Shown in pieces: positions 7,751 through 17,616 of a stretch of DNA of 61,252 nt. Numbering within the stretch: position 1 is the stretch's first letter; every line of letters starts with the position of its first letter. The notes below the pieces were generated by a model, which was given only the letters and a program-made list of their open reading frames with translations, was not told where the DNA came from and made no database searches. This stretch comes from Seminavis robusta (lineage: Eukaryota > Bacillariophyta > Bacillariophyceae > Naviculales > Naviculaceae), in contig CAICTM010000534.1 in assembly GCA_903772945.1 (NCBI GenBank), positions 1-61,252 of the forward strand. The letters are read 5' to 3'. The position numbers and the translations under genes are program-made.

Positions 7751-10338
7751 ATGATCAGGAGAGCCATAACCGTGTCCGTAAGACACAAGACAAGAGAATC
7801 CCAGGAGAGTACTTCACCAACCAATCAAGACGTCAACGTTGTATGCACCGAGGATACGGAACTCGGGGATACAGACAGCAGCAAGTCGGAAACTTCTCAA
7901 GGCGATAATGAGCAGTATGTCGGCGCTTGGGCGATCGATGGGCCCTTAATGGCTGAAGCAGGCTTGACAAGGCAACCAATGCGTCCACCACCAACCGATA
8001 CCCCAGAATCCTCGTCAACATCAGACGACGGCGCGACTATGACAGACACTCTAGCAGTCGCAGAACCCGTCTCCGATGTCAGGCCTGAAGAAATGCCTCG
8101 AGCTCGAGAGTGGAACGCGTCGGAAGCAGTACCACCCAAGCCTTCGCAGCAAAGGAAGCATTTGGCTAGGTGTCTTGGCATCGGGCTATTTGCCGCGGCA
8201 GTGTCTTTGACTGTTTTTGTGGTTGTGCATTTTACCTTAGGAGCGGGCAGTCTAGAAGATCTGCCAACTGAGAACATTGCGATTCCGGTGCAATCGACGG
8301 AAGAACGCGTTCTCTCTCTTTTGCCGGATTATACTGCCAGATCGATTGCGAGGGGTGACTCTGCCCAGGCCAATGCTTTTCGCTGGCTAGCGGAGGATCC
8401 TAAAGTCGGGAACTACACTGATTGGCGGCTGGTGCAGCGATTCTCGCTAGCCACACTCTATTACTCCACCGGTGGGTAGTGATACGTATTGAGTGCTAGA
8501 TGGTTGATCTTGGCTTTGCCATACAGTCATATCTAACTGTGCTTCATTTTCAATCAATGAATTGCTAGGAGGAGATACGTCCCGAGGGTGGATCCGCAGC
8601 GACAATTGGCTTAGCTACGACCACCACGAATGCGATTGGTATGCAACAGAAGGTGAAACAGTGGGTACAATATATGAGCCTACGTGGAGGGGCATGTATC
8701 ATCAGGTCTATGACCTCGCTGGTGAGACCGCATGCTCAGAGACCGAAGTGTATCGACATGTCTGGCTCATTGCAAATGATCTTGAAGGAACCATTCCAGA
8801 TGAACTCTTCCTTTTGACATCCCTGAATTGCTTCTCCTTTCGAAACAACAATCTCCATGGAACACTGCCTTCGTTAGTTGGCCAGTTGACTGGCATAGAA
8901 GCAATTGACTTGTCCAATAATGAGATCAGTGGAGTCCTCCCTTCCGAGCTTGGTTTGTGTCCCAAGGTCGACGGTATCTTCACAACGTCGAATGAGCTCA
9001 TGACAGGTGAGTAAACAAAACTGTTTGTCACCGCCCAGCACAACGACATCATCGGATGTCACTCAAATCGTGCTTTTCCTGCACCCCCCACCCCCCAGGA
9101 AAGATTCCTTCTGAATTGGGTCTGCTTACAAACTTGAAATACCTCGTGGTAAGAGATCAGATGGTTGCTTATGACGGTGTACTTGATAGTGTTCGGTATC
9201 ACTCCTCACCATCTCGCAGCTTGACCGCAACATGCACACAGGCGAGCTGCCATCTGAGCTTGGCAATCTGTCCAACTTGTATTGGCTGTTTCTTTCTACG
9301 AACATGCTGTCGGGCTCCATACCAAGTGAGATTGGAAAGCTCAAGAACGCCAGTGTCATTCATCTATTTGACAATGATCTAGTCGGAGCTGTCCCCTCCG
9401 AGCTTGGGAACCTCAAGGGAACTCACCAGTTGACGATTGGAGGAAATGCATTGACAGGCACCTTGCCGAGTGAACTGGGCAATCTTGAAGATATTCTGAT
9501 TTTTGGAATCTGGAATACCCAAATTAGTTCAACAGTTCCAACTGAAGTAGCAGGAATACCAACCCTCCAAATCTTGATGCTGGATAACAACAATCTTTCT
9601 GGTGCCATCCCGTCTGAACTCGGAGGGTTGCAGACTCTTTGGGTGCTCTCTTTGGCGGGCAACTCACTCTCTGGCAGTATTCCATCGGACCTCTGCAAGG
9701 CTTCGTTTCTCACAGCACTGCAGCTGAGCAACAACAATCTTTCAGGTACTATCCCTCCAGAGATTCGGCATCTGAAATACTTCTTGAGCCTCCTGGATGT
9801 CTCTGGCAATGCTCTCACGGGCGGCATTCCCAGCGAACTTGGAAGGCTTCGTTTATTACAGGAGGTATCTCTGCACTCCAACCAACTGTCGGGCACCATC
9901 CCAAGTACCCTGGGGCTACTGTTCAAGAAGGAGTCGTCTCTTTTGGATTTCCTCAAGGTTGGTGGAGCGCTGCCTGACATCATCGACTCCATCGTTCCAA
10001 CAGGCACATTAAACCTGGCAAACAACAGCCTTCATGGTTCCCTGGCTACAGAGCTTGGTCTAATGTCCACTTTGAAGAGCTTTTCAGTTGGAGGCAACAG
10101 CCTCACCGGCAGTGTCCCGTCTGAACTGGGTTTGCTTTCTTCTGTCTCAATGTTTGACATTGGAGACAATCACATCAGTGGGAGCATACCACAACAGCTA
10201 TCGGAGGCATTCTCAAGCCTCCATCTATTCAACATCTCCGGCAACGACATGACTGGGACTGTTCCTGAGAAATTCTGCAGCCTGAATGCCGGTTTTGATT
10301 GCTCTGACTCGATCTGTGGATGTGACTGTCCTTGCTAG
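7751..10338 (+). CDS. Membrane-anchored leucine-rich-repeat protein (diatom LRR type)
   Basis: Four exons: 7751-8471, 8569-9006, 9099-9148, 9220-10338. Introns are 97, 92 and 71 nt, all GT-AG, and the joined frame gives 775 residues. Residues 1-138 are a hydrophilic Ser/Thr/Asp-rich region without signal peptide. Residues ~141-162 are a single membrane span. After it comes a stretch shared by diatom LRR proteins: DYTARSIA, RFSLATLYYSTGG, then NWLSYDHHECDWY. From ~residue 330 to the end run about 15 plant-type 24-residue LRRs of the form NxLSGxIPSELGxLxxL, ending in a Cys-rich cap (CSLNAGFDCSDSICGCDCPC). The anchor-then-LRR order predicts a type II protein with LRRs outside the cytosol. There is no kinase domain. 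A role in cell-surface recognition or adhesion is inference. Confidence 0.88.
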
Positions 10339-10420
10339 CTTCTCTGTTTGTTCAGGGTTTGGGCCTCTGTTTGTTCAGGGTTTGTGCCAGCTGTCAAGGA
10401 TGATGTGAGAATGAGTAAAA

Positions 10421-10541
10421 GGAAGAGACCAGGCCAAAACCCACTCCGGTTCCAGGGGCACATGCCTGTGTTTTGCACAGTTTCATCGCGCTTCACATTG
10501 ACGACTGTGGCGAGTGCCGGGCACGGTTGCATCACGCTTCA
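10421..10541 (+). repeat. Direct repeat, copy 1, flanking the LRR relic
   Basis: This ~120-bp segment is repeated imperfectly at 10866-11009. Shared blocks include caaaacccact, cggttccagg, acagtttcatcg and cgggcacggttg. The two copies bracket the decayed LRR fragment. Confidence 0.65.
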
Positions 10542-10858
10542 TTGCCAAGTGAACTGGGCAATCTTGAAGAGCTTCTCATGTTGCTCGGCATCTGCTATTC
10601 CCAACTTAGTTCAACCATTCCAATGGAAATATAGCAGGAATGCCAACCCACCAATTCTTGCTCTGGGAAACAACAATCTTTCGGGGACTATCCTGTCTGA
10701 ACTCAGAGGGTTGTGGACCATTTTGTTGCTCTCTTGTAGGGCAACTCAGTCTCTGGAAGTATTCCATGGGACTTCTGCAAAGCTGCAGTGCTCACAGCAC
10801 TGGAGCTGGGCAACAATATGGTACTATCCATCCAGAGATTCACCATCTGAAATACTAG
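10541..10858 (+). pseudogene. Decayed partial copy of the upstream LRR exon
   Basis: This segment matches exon 4 of the adjacent LRR gene (about 9461-9783) with many substitutions and indels. Shared blocks include agtgaactgggcaatcttga, acaacaatctttc, tccagagattc and catctgaaatact. Stops and frame changes break the reading frame, for example a TAG where the parent has a Glu-Val pair. It is a tandem-duplication or gene-conversion remnant with no start codon or promoter of its own. Confidence 0.8.
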
Positions 10859-10865
10859 CTAGAGC

Positions 10866-11009
10866 GAGGAGACACGGCAAAACCCACTTCGGTTCCAGGG
10901 AAACATGCCTGGGTTGTGGACAGTTTCATCGTGCTTCACATTGACTACAGTCTCAGTCTATCAAGATAGACGACCATGCCAATGTCGGGCACGGTTGTAT
11001 CGCGCTTCC
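10866..11009 (+). repeat. Direct repeat, copy 2, flanking the LRR relic
   Basis: Second copy of the segment at 10421-10541, slightly longer because of an insertion in its middle (cagtctatcaagatagacg). Confidence 0.65.
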
Positions 11010-11140
11010 CTTCGTACATGTACCGGTATATTGATTGCACAGTTAGTCTTTCAGCAGAAACAGCTTTTCATAAATTACTACATATTTGTGTATTGCCACT
11101 AAAAAACTCAAAAATCTACTGCCCTGGCCACCCGTGTTCA

Positions 11141-12790
11141 TCATTGTTGTTGCTGCGGTTGTCTCAACGAAACAGCCAGAGGAAGAGATTCGGCGGGCCG
11201 AAGAAGGAACCGGTTCGTGCTGGTCTTGAATTGATGGCCGGGTACAAGATGAAACTCCAAATCCTTCAACAATGTGGCCAGCACAATAACAGCTTCTTGC
11301 AGCGCAAACTTTTGCCCGACACAAGATCTGGCTCCGGTCGAAAAGGCGAGCATGGCCTTTCGGTTTCCTGCTGCAATGGAGCGGGAAGTGTCCGTTTCCG
11401 TTCGTTCCGTCCATCGAGCAGTGTTATTATTATTGTCAGGTATAGCCCATCGATCTGGTCGGAAACATTCGGGTTGTGGGAACACAGCTTCATCGTGATG
11501 AATGGACCAAATCGGAATTTGGACCCTTGTGAGTGTGGGTGCCACAAAGTTTCCAATCTGCACCGGTCGCTCCAAACTTCGACCCGTCCTGACGGCAGGA
11601 GGAAACAATCGCAGTGTCTCCCAAATGACAGCCGAACAATACACGAGCTGGTCCATATTCTCATCAATGGACGCCACGGCCCGAATCTCTTGTACACAAA
11701 TCTGTTGAAGTTCCGGATGCTTGGCCATCAAGTACAAGGCAAATGTCAGGGTGGCGCTGGTGGTATGATGTCCTGCCAGCAAGAGTGTCATGAGGACGTC
11801 AGTAATGGACTCGTCCGAGACGTCTCGAGGTGTGAGTTGTCGTCGTCTACTGCTGTTTTCAGTTTCATTATTCATCATGGCATAATGTGCTAGCACGAGA
11901 TGGGAGAGCAAGTCTCGGTCTCCATCTTTGAGAATGTCGCGTTTCTCATTGAGTAGGTCGGCGACAAAGGATCGAATGACACGACGCTCTCTCCGCTGAC
12001 GCCGATTTTGTGTGGTTGGAATAATGTAGAATAAATGGCGAGGGCGCCAGGGCGATCGGACGCGATCCATGAGTTCTTCCATTAAAAAGTCAAATGCTTT
12101 TACCAGAGGCGTGGGTGTAAGACGTCGACAGCTTCCCAAGTCAGTCCCCAGACTAATGAGACCAAATATATCCATGGCCACCAATTTCATGGTGTTTTCC
12201 AAATCAATGCAAGTGGTTCTTCGGGAGGAACGACGAATCTTGGCCGACAAGGCATGTACCATCGACTCGGCAACCTGCCTCATGATTCTGCGACTGTCCA
12301 TTAAAAAGGTCTCATTGAATGTGCTTGCCACAATATTTCTGTGGAATTTCCACTCGGCACCATTGAGTGTCACAATGTTGCAGTTTCCAACAAATTTCGC
12401 CAAGAATCGCTTCAGGACGGCCGGTGGGTGGCGTTGCGAAGATGTCTGCAGAATCATTCGGGCCGTGTCGACGTTGGAGACGGAAAGCACGGGATGCCGG
12501 CCAACCCAAAGACCCGTGACACCATACTCATTTGTGCTCTTGTGAATTGTAGTCATGGCTTCTTCAAAGTTGTTGTCTGCAGCAAACAAAAGATGGAGAT
12601 GGCCAAACAGCCACTGGCTATCGGGAGCCATGGGGATGCCGGAGAAAGGCTTCTTGGTTTGCAGGTGCCGCCGCAATCGAACCAGAACCAGAACCACGAC
12701 GGCTGCGGTTGTAAAGAGGACGACGGCAGATGGACACACCTCTGCCAGACCCAACGGGCCCATCATGCCGTAATAAAGCAAGCTGGACAT
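11141..12790 (-). CDS. Cytochrome P450, paralogue A of a tandem pair
   Basis: 549 residues, single exon, ATG at 12790. An N-terminal hydrophobic anchor (~residues 22-40, VVLFTTAAVVVLVLVRLRR) is followed by basic residues, the classic microsomal P450 layout. Landmarks: I-helix LLLAGHHTTSAT with the AGxxTT oxygen-activation motif, K-helix ETLRLFPPAVRT (ExxR present), PERF-like CFRPDRW, and heme loop FSTGARSCVG. The class resembles CYP4-like fatty-acid or carotenoid hydroxylases, but no family number can be assigned by eye. It is paralogous to the P450 at 17617-19279: both share WSIHHDE, FRPDRWA, GxKFAxQEAxIVLATL and EWKFHR. A PIF/Harbinger transposon separates them. This copy has no intron where the paralogue has one, and the C-terminus ends in a Gln run. 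Confidence 0.93.
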   Translation of the reverse strand: MSSLLYYGMMGPLGLAEVCPSAVVLFTTAAVVVLVLVRLRRHLQTKKPFSGIPMAPDSQWLFGHLHLLFAADNNFEEAMTTIHKSTNEYGVTGLWVGRHPVLSVSNVDTARMILQTSSQRHPPAVLKRFLAKFVGNCNIVTLNGAEWKFHRNIVASTFNETFLMDSRRIMRQVAESMVHALSAKIRRSSRRTTCIDLENTMKLVAMDIFGLISLGTDLGSCRRLTPTPLVKAFDFLMEELMDRVRSPWRPRHLFYIIPTTQNRRQRRERRVIRSFVADLLNEKRDILKDGDRDLLSHLVLAHYAMMNNETENSSRRRQLTPRDVSDESITDVLMTLLLAGHHTTSATLTFALYLMAKHPELQQICVQEIRAVASIDENMDQLVYCSAVIWETLRLFPPAVRTGRSLERPVQIGNFVAPTLTRVQIPIWSIHHDEAVFPQPECFRPDRWAIPDNNNNTARWTERTETDTSRSIAAGNRKAMLAFSTGARSCVGQKFALQEAVIVLATLLKDLEFHLVPGHQFKTSTNRFLLRPAESLPLAVSLRQPQQQQ

Positions 12791-13268
12791 GGTTGATGTA
12801 TTGCTCTGCCTCTCCCTCCTTGGAGCTGTTGCTTTGTGCTTGGTGGTGGTTGGTAGCAGTATCTGGCTGGGGCTCTTCGATTCTTCGCGTCAGCTTCTTT
12901 TCCTGTAAGAAGCAGGGACAGGAGGGGTGCTACAGTAACTACAGTATTGTGCTATTTTCCTTGTTCATTTGGGGCTGGGACGCTCGGGAAACATGACGCC
13001 AAGAGCGCTTTGTTTCACAGTACTAGCTAGCTAGTACCGGTACAATCTTTGCTAAATCCACTGAATCTCATCAACTGGATTGGACGATGCATTCGATTCT
13101 GGCGGGCAGCAGAGGAAGAAGTTGCTAGCTAGACTAGTTGGCAGACAGATGCGAGCACACATCATTCAGCAGCTTCCTTCAGACAGCGAGCTCGCTAATG
13201 ATTGCAGCCACCTGGCTAGCTAGCTTTTGTAGTTGTCCTAATGCATCACAGTTTGTTGTCTCGTGTAA
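12791..13268. other. Upstream region of P450 A up to the transposon
   Basis: No gene was seen. It contains GTACCGGTAC at 13034-13043, several ctagctag runs, and the TAA target duplication at 13266-13268 immediately before the transposon. Confidence 0.6.
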
Positions 13269-13305
13269 GAGCATGATCAACGGTGACAGCAAATATAAGC
13301 GCAAA
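13269..13305 (+). repeat. Left terminal inverted repeat of the Harbinger element
   Basis: 37 bp, identical to the reverse complement of 17467-17503. It starts GAGCATGATCAACGG directly after TAA. Confidence 0.95.
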
Positions 13306-13476
13306 TGTCAGACTTACAGGTACCATCGCTAATGGAGGGAAAGTGGCACAACAGAAATAGTGTCACCATCATTGGCTTACCATAAATAAGCGAGTTATCT
13401 GTAAAACCTGACTACTCCCGATAGGGATTCGCCAATCGCAAAAGATTCTTCTCTCATTTTCTGCGAGAGGAACACC

Positions 13477-15022
13477 ATGTCGTCGCCTGAGAAAACGTTG
13501 ACTGATCTTGGCATTGCATTGTCACTTCTAGCTGTAGTTCTGTTGAGGAATGGCCCTTCCTTTCTTCGCACTCATGCCAGGTTGATTTCCCATCTGTTTC
13601 TGTTTGGAGCAGTGGCAACAAATGCTTTGGAAAGGGCAATCAGAGAGGAAAGGTTAGGTCAACGGACAATCGTTGAAGCAGTGACCACGGCAGTGTATTC
13701 AGACTTCTATGACACTAACCATCGAAAGAGGAAAGCAGTTTCTGAACAGGAGGCAGCTTTGCGTGCTGGAAAGAAGAGGAGACCCACAAGACATAACCAC
13801 GAACGTGCAAGACAGTGCGTGCAGGAAGATTGGCTTGGAAATGACGCCATTTTCTTGGAGGGTGTTCAGACAACCAAGAAGCCATGTAGAAAGGCTTATT
13901 CAGGTCTGTATTCGTCATGAGCCAAGGTATTTCTCATCAGATCGCAGGGATGCAGCAGGAAAGCCAGGAATTTCAGTTGAAGTGAAGGTTCTGGGCATTC
14001 TGAAGTGCACTGCTTTTGGTTGCTCAGGTAGCGCCTTCATTGATTATCACCAGATGGGGACAAACACTTTTACGGAGAACCTCAAAGCTTTCTTCCGTGC
14101 CATTAAGCAAGACAATGAACTGCAAGGGAAGTACATGCGTGCTCCAACAAAAGCAGATGCACAGCGGATCACAGCTTTGCACGAACGGAAGCATGGAGTT
14201 CCTGGGATGCTCTGCAGTATTGACTGTCTCCACGTCTTCTGGAAGAACTGTCCAGTGGCATGGCAGGGGCAGTTTCGGAATGGCAAGAACAAGCATTCCT
14301 CCATCGTCGTGGAAGCTGGGGTAGATTACAACACCTGGGTTTGGTCTGCATCGATCGGTCATGCTGGAACTCAGAGCGACATCAATATCTGGGATCAGTC
14401 TCCTCTTCACCGAATGTTCCTTTCGGATGAGATGGTGGAGAACATAGACTTCAGCTTCCATGTAGATGGTGAGCATTTTGATATGCTGTGGTGTCTTGTT
14501 GATGGAATTTATCCCGCCACAGCTCGCTTTGTGAAGACCATCAGCTATCCAATCGGTCATGCTGCCAGGATGTTTGTCGAGTGGCAAGAGGCCTGCAGAA
14601 AGGATTCGGAAAGGACTTTTGGTATTGTGGTTCGCAAGTTTCAGATTCTAGCAAGGCCGATGGAATACTGGGACTTGGAAGATGTTAAGAACATCACTTA
14701 CGGATGCTTCGTGATGCACAACATGATGGTGGAGCGTCGTGTGGAGAGGGAAGAGACAGAAGAAGCTGGCATGTACGATGTTCTCAGCAGCGCGGAGGAC
14801 GATCAAGAAGAAGCCAGAGGAGATGACTTGGACCAATTTGTTCGTTTCGCTCACAGGTTTACTCCACAGGCACGAGACATGGCCTATCAAATCCAGCTTG
14901 CCAAGGAGCGATTCACCAAGCTTAATAACGATGCACGTCATGTGAGACTACAGCGGGCTATCATGAACCATGTCGCGGCCAATTATATCGAAGAGAAGAA
15001 GAGGCGATCTCCATCATTGTGA
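13477..15022 (+). pseudogene. PIF/Harbinger DDE transposase with one frameshift
   Basis: The reading frame begins at the ATG at 13477 (MSSPEKTLTDLG) and continues to a conserved ARQCVQEDWLGNDAIF segment. The match then passes to the next frame around 13850-13870, where VFRQPRSHVERLIQ continues to the stop at 15022. A single extra base (or two missing) explains the break; no intron fits. The DDE_4-type core is intact: first Asp in CSIDCLHVFWKN (codon 14222-14224), second in CLVDGIYPATARF (14501-14503), Glu in KDSERTFGI (14609-14611), plus QSDINIWDQSPL between them. Transposases of this family cut the element out and insert it at TWA sites. The single break suggests a recently inactivated copy, or a sequencing error in an active one. 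Confidence 0.85.
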
Positions 15023-15415
15023 TTGGCCTTCCTTTCCTTTTGTTTCGAAGTTTCGAAATTGAAGTTGTGGCTGGGATTCAGTACCGGTTCTGTAGACCTT
15101 GTACTGGTGGCAGGCGTTTATTCGCCCAGGAATGAGACAACCAACTGATGACACCACTCGACTGGCTCCTGTGCTGGCTCACTGGCTCACTGACTGACAC
15201 TCGCACTACTGTATTGCACTATTGCTATCGAGTGAAAAACAATGATAGTATATGGCTATTGATTTAAACGTCCTGCACTATTCACCATGAGCCTTGCCGT
15301 TGCCTTGCCCTTCTGCCGTGCCGATGTCTCTCCATACTGTACGTGTTGCCTCTTCCATCATGAGTTTGTCTTGCGGTTCCGTGGAATGTCATGTCTTGGT
15401 GGTCAAATTGGTCAT

Positions 15416-17029
15416 TTAGTTGCATTCTTCGTCTTCGCTGCTAGAAGCACTGCCCTTCTTGTCGGATGCTTTCTTCTTCTTCTGCATACTGGCAACCTCC
15501 TGTTCAAGCTTCAAGATGCGGCGCATCTGGAGAAGCTTCTTCTCTGTTGCATCATTTCGAAAGTACTCTTCTTTGTCGTTTTCAGTCCACTGTGAAACGG
15601 CCACCTGGTCAACAAGGTGGGTGGAAATATGACCGATCGCTTCGCTGACTGATGCTGCCTCCTGCATTGTCCGATTGCCACCACCGCTGCCACTTAACCC
15701 TTTGCTTTCGATCATCTTGTCAATCTTGTCATTAAGAGCTTGCTGTCTCTTTCCTGAGGAACGCTCACGATGATGGTGCTTTTTCTTGTGCTTCTTATCC
15801 TTGTCCTTCTTCTTGGGCGCACTGTCGTTGGCAGCAGAGAACTTGGGAAAATCCTTAAGGATGTGGTAGCAGTCAACAAACTGGAACTTCGAACCCATGT
15901 TATGCTCATACATCTCCAAGCAGCGAGCCAAATGATCCTCAGGAGTCTCGCCGGACTTGATTGGATTCTGTTTGACTACAGCAATCAATTTGTTGACAGC
16001 ATGCTTGATGGTGGAAAAGCGAGATACCACACTCCTCTGTTGTCGGTCAGTTGGGAGTTGCTCTTCGTGTACCTCATTGTGGTCGTCGACCAAGGCAACA
16101 TAATTGGAAAAGAGCTTCTTGTTGAAGTCCGACTGCCTCTGGTCAGAACCATTCCTGGAGTCTTCAGTTTGGCTGCACCAAGATTCGACAATGAAAACAT
16201 CTTCCTCTGGAGTAAAGTTCTTGCCACGCTTCTTCCTTTCCTTCTGAGTCTTCTCTTGGTTGAGGAACTGCGTGAGTTCTTCCATGTCCTGGTTCTTCTT
16301 TTCATTCGCGTCCTCCTCACATTCCAATCCTTCTTCCTCGATGTCGTCTTCTTCTACTATTTCTTCTTCAGCGTTGTTCTGGGTGGCCAACATGTCTGGT
16401 GACTTGTTTCCTTCCTCAAGTTCGTCTTCAGTGGAAGCATTTACCTCCATGCAGTTGCGGCAGGTGAGAAAGCCTTCTTCACACATCACCGAACAGGGAA
16501 GGATGGAGTGACAGTTAACTCCACAAGTGCTGCACTTGTGGCGGTAGCATTCCATTTGGGGATATGGGCAAAGATTCCCCAATGCTGCACAGCATCCACG
16601 ACGTCGGTCAGTCTCCGGTACTTTACCACTGCCACGAAGAGGGGGCATGACAGGTGAACTGGTAGCAGTAACTCGAGGCAGAACGGCTGCAGCTGAAGCC
16701 GGTTTGGAAGCTGTTTTCAGAGAAGCTTTCTTCTTCGAGGTGACAAGAGTACTGACAACCTTGCGCTTGTTGCTGTTCTTGTTGCGTCTCATCTTGTCTT
16801 GATTCATCAGAGAAAGGAATTGGTCTTGAGACCAAGGAGACCACGGTGATATTCCAAGATCGTTCTGCGCCTTCTGAGGTGTCTGTGTCTGGGTGACCTT
16901 GGTTGGAGGCACACTCAAATTCTGCGTTGGTCTTGATGCCACAACAATCTCCGGAGACGAGACGTATTGAGTTTCGTCTTCTTGTTGTGTCTCAAACTGG
17001 GTGAGACGATCGGGGTTCCACGAAGACAT
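15416..17029 (-). CDS. Myb/SANT-like protein of the Harbinger element
   Basis: 537 residues from the ATG at 17027-17029. The frame extends two codons further only via a non-ATG codon. The N-terminal third is Ser/Thr/Lys-rich. A Cys/His cluster follows (residues ~145-190: RRGCCAALGNLCPY, CYRHKCSTCGVNCH, LPCSVMC, LTCRNC), which looks like a zinc-binding module. After an acidic stretch comes a trihelix/SANT-like domain beginning FTPEEDVFIVESW with FVDCYHILKDFPKF near its end. Then follow a Lys/His-rich segment and a C-terminal coiled coil (LLQMRRILKLEQEVASMQ) like the NAM-associated C-terminus of Harbinger Myb-like proteins. It is convergent with the transposase and probably binds subterminal DNA. 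Its frame is intact, unlike the transposase. Confidence 0.85.
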   Translation of the reverse strand: MSSWNPDRLTQFETQQEDETQYVSSPEIVVASRPTQNLSVPPTKVTQTQTPQKAQNDLGISPWSPWSQDQFLSLMNQDKMRRNKNSNKRKVVSTLVTSKKKASLKTASKPASAAAVLPRVTATSSPVMPPLRGSGKVPETDRRRGCCAALGNLCPYPQMECYRHKCSTCGVNCHSILPCSVMCEEGFLTCRNCMEVNASTEDELEEGNKSPDMLATQNNAEEEIVEEDDIEEEGLECEEDANEKKNQDMEELTQFLNQEKTQKERKKRGKNFTPEEDVFIVESWCSQTEDSRNGSDQRQSDFNKKLFSNYVALVDDHNEVHEEQLPTDRQQRSVVSRFSTIKHAVNKLIAVVKQNPIKSGETPEDHLARCLEMYEHNMGSKFQFVDCYHILKDFPKFSAANDSAPKKKDKDKKHKKKHHHRERSSGKRQQALNDKIDKMIESKGLSGSGGGNRTMQEAASVSEAIGHISTHLVDQVAVSQWTENDKEEYFRNDATEKKLLQMRRILKLEQEVASMQKKKKASDKKGSASSSEDEECN

Positions 17030-17466
17030 TCCCAAAAACTATGAACAACAACAACTGTACATGAACAGCCGGACTGCTTGCATCTTCCAAGACTTGGGGT
17101 GAGTACACCGACAAAACCCACAATATTCCAGTTGATAGCCTCATCGTCGATGCTTCTTCTTTCTTCTGTTGCAGCAATTGACTACATACAACGATGGTGG
17201 TTCCAGCATGTGCGACTGGCATGCTCTGAGCGTGACTAGACTTGCAACCAAGACTGCGATCATTCATTATCTTCATGTTGGATACATTCAATCTTCCCTT
17301 TTATCGTCGACAATCAACCATATCTACTCACAGCAAATCCATCGAATTTGGTGCGAGTGGCTATCTCCAATAAAGCGAAAGCAAATATTTGTGCTTAAAT
17401 GAGGTCTATTTGATGCCGTAGATGGTGACAATGGCCCTCAAATAGGCGTAAATCCTCAAAAGTAAG

Positions 17467-17503
17467 TTTGCGCTTATATTTGCTGTCACCGTTGATCATG
17501 CTC
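17467..17503 (-). repeat. Right terminal inverted repeat of the Harbinger element
   Basis: 37 bp, the perfect inverted copy of 13269-13305, followed by TAA at 17504-17506. Confidence 0.95.
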
Positions 17504-17616
17504 TAACAGCAGAACTACAAGTAGCGAGAATACGCATAACATCGGTACCTACTTAATTAATGTACGTACTCATGGTTGCTTTCGTTTTACTGGGCCAGGC
17601 CAGGCCACCGGTAGGC

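Larger units (their letters stand above)
13269..17503 (+). mobile_element. PIF/Harbinger DNA transposon, full length, with transposase and Myb-like ORFs
   Basis: The element is 4,235 bp, bounded by perfect 37-bp inverted repeats (13269-13305 and 17467-17503) that begin GAGCATGATCAACGG, and by a TAA target duplication at 13266-13268 and 17504-17506. This is the 3-bp TWA duplication expected of the PIF/Harbinger superfamily. Inside are a DDE transposase reading frame on plus (13477-15022, one frameshift) and a convergent Myb/SANT-like ORF on minus (15416-17029). That is the two-protein set typical of Harbinger elements, where the Myb-like protein helps recruit and import the transposase. The element sits between two paralogous P450 genes, its right end 113 bp from the P450 B stop codon. 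Perfect TIRs argue for recent activity. Confidence 0.93.

Noticed and set aside
7751..10338. LRR gene as a receptor kinase
   Set aside because: The protein ends after the LRR cap at 10338 and no kinase domain follows.
11141..11893. 305-codon plus-strand frame 10976-11893
   Set aside because: Antisense of P450 A with no motif; P450 landmarks decide the strand.
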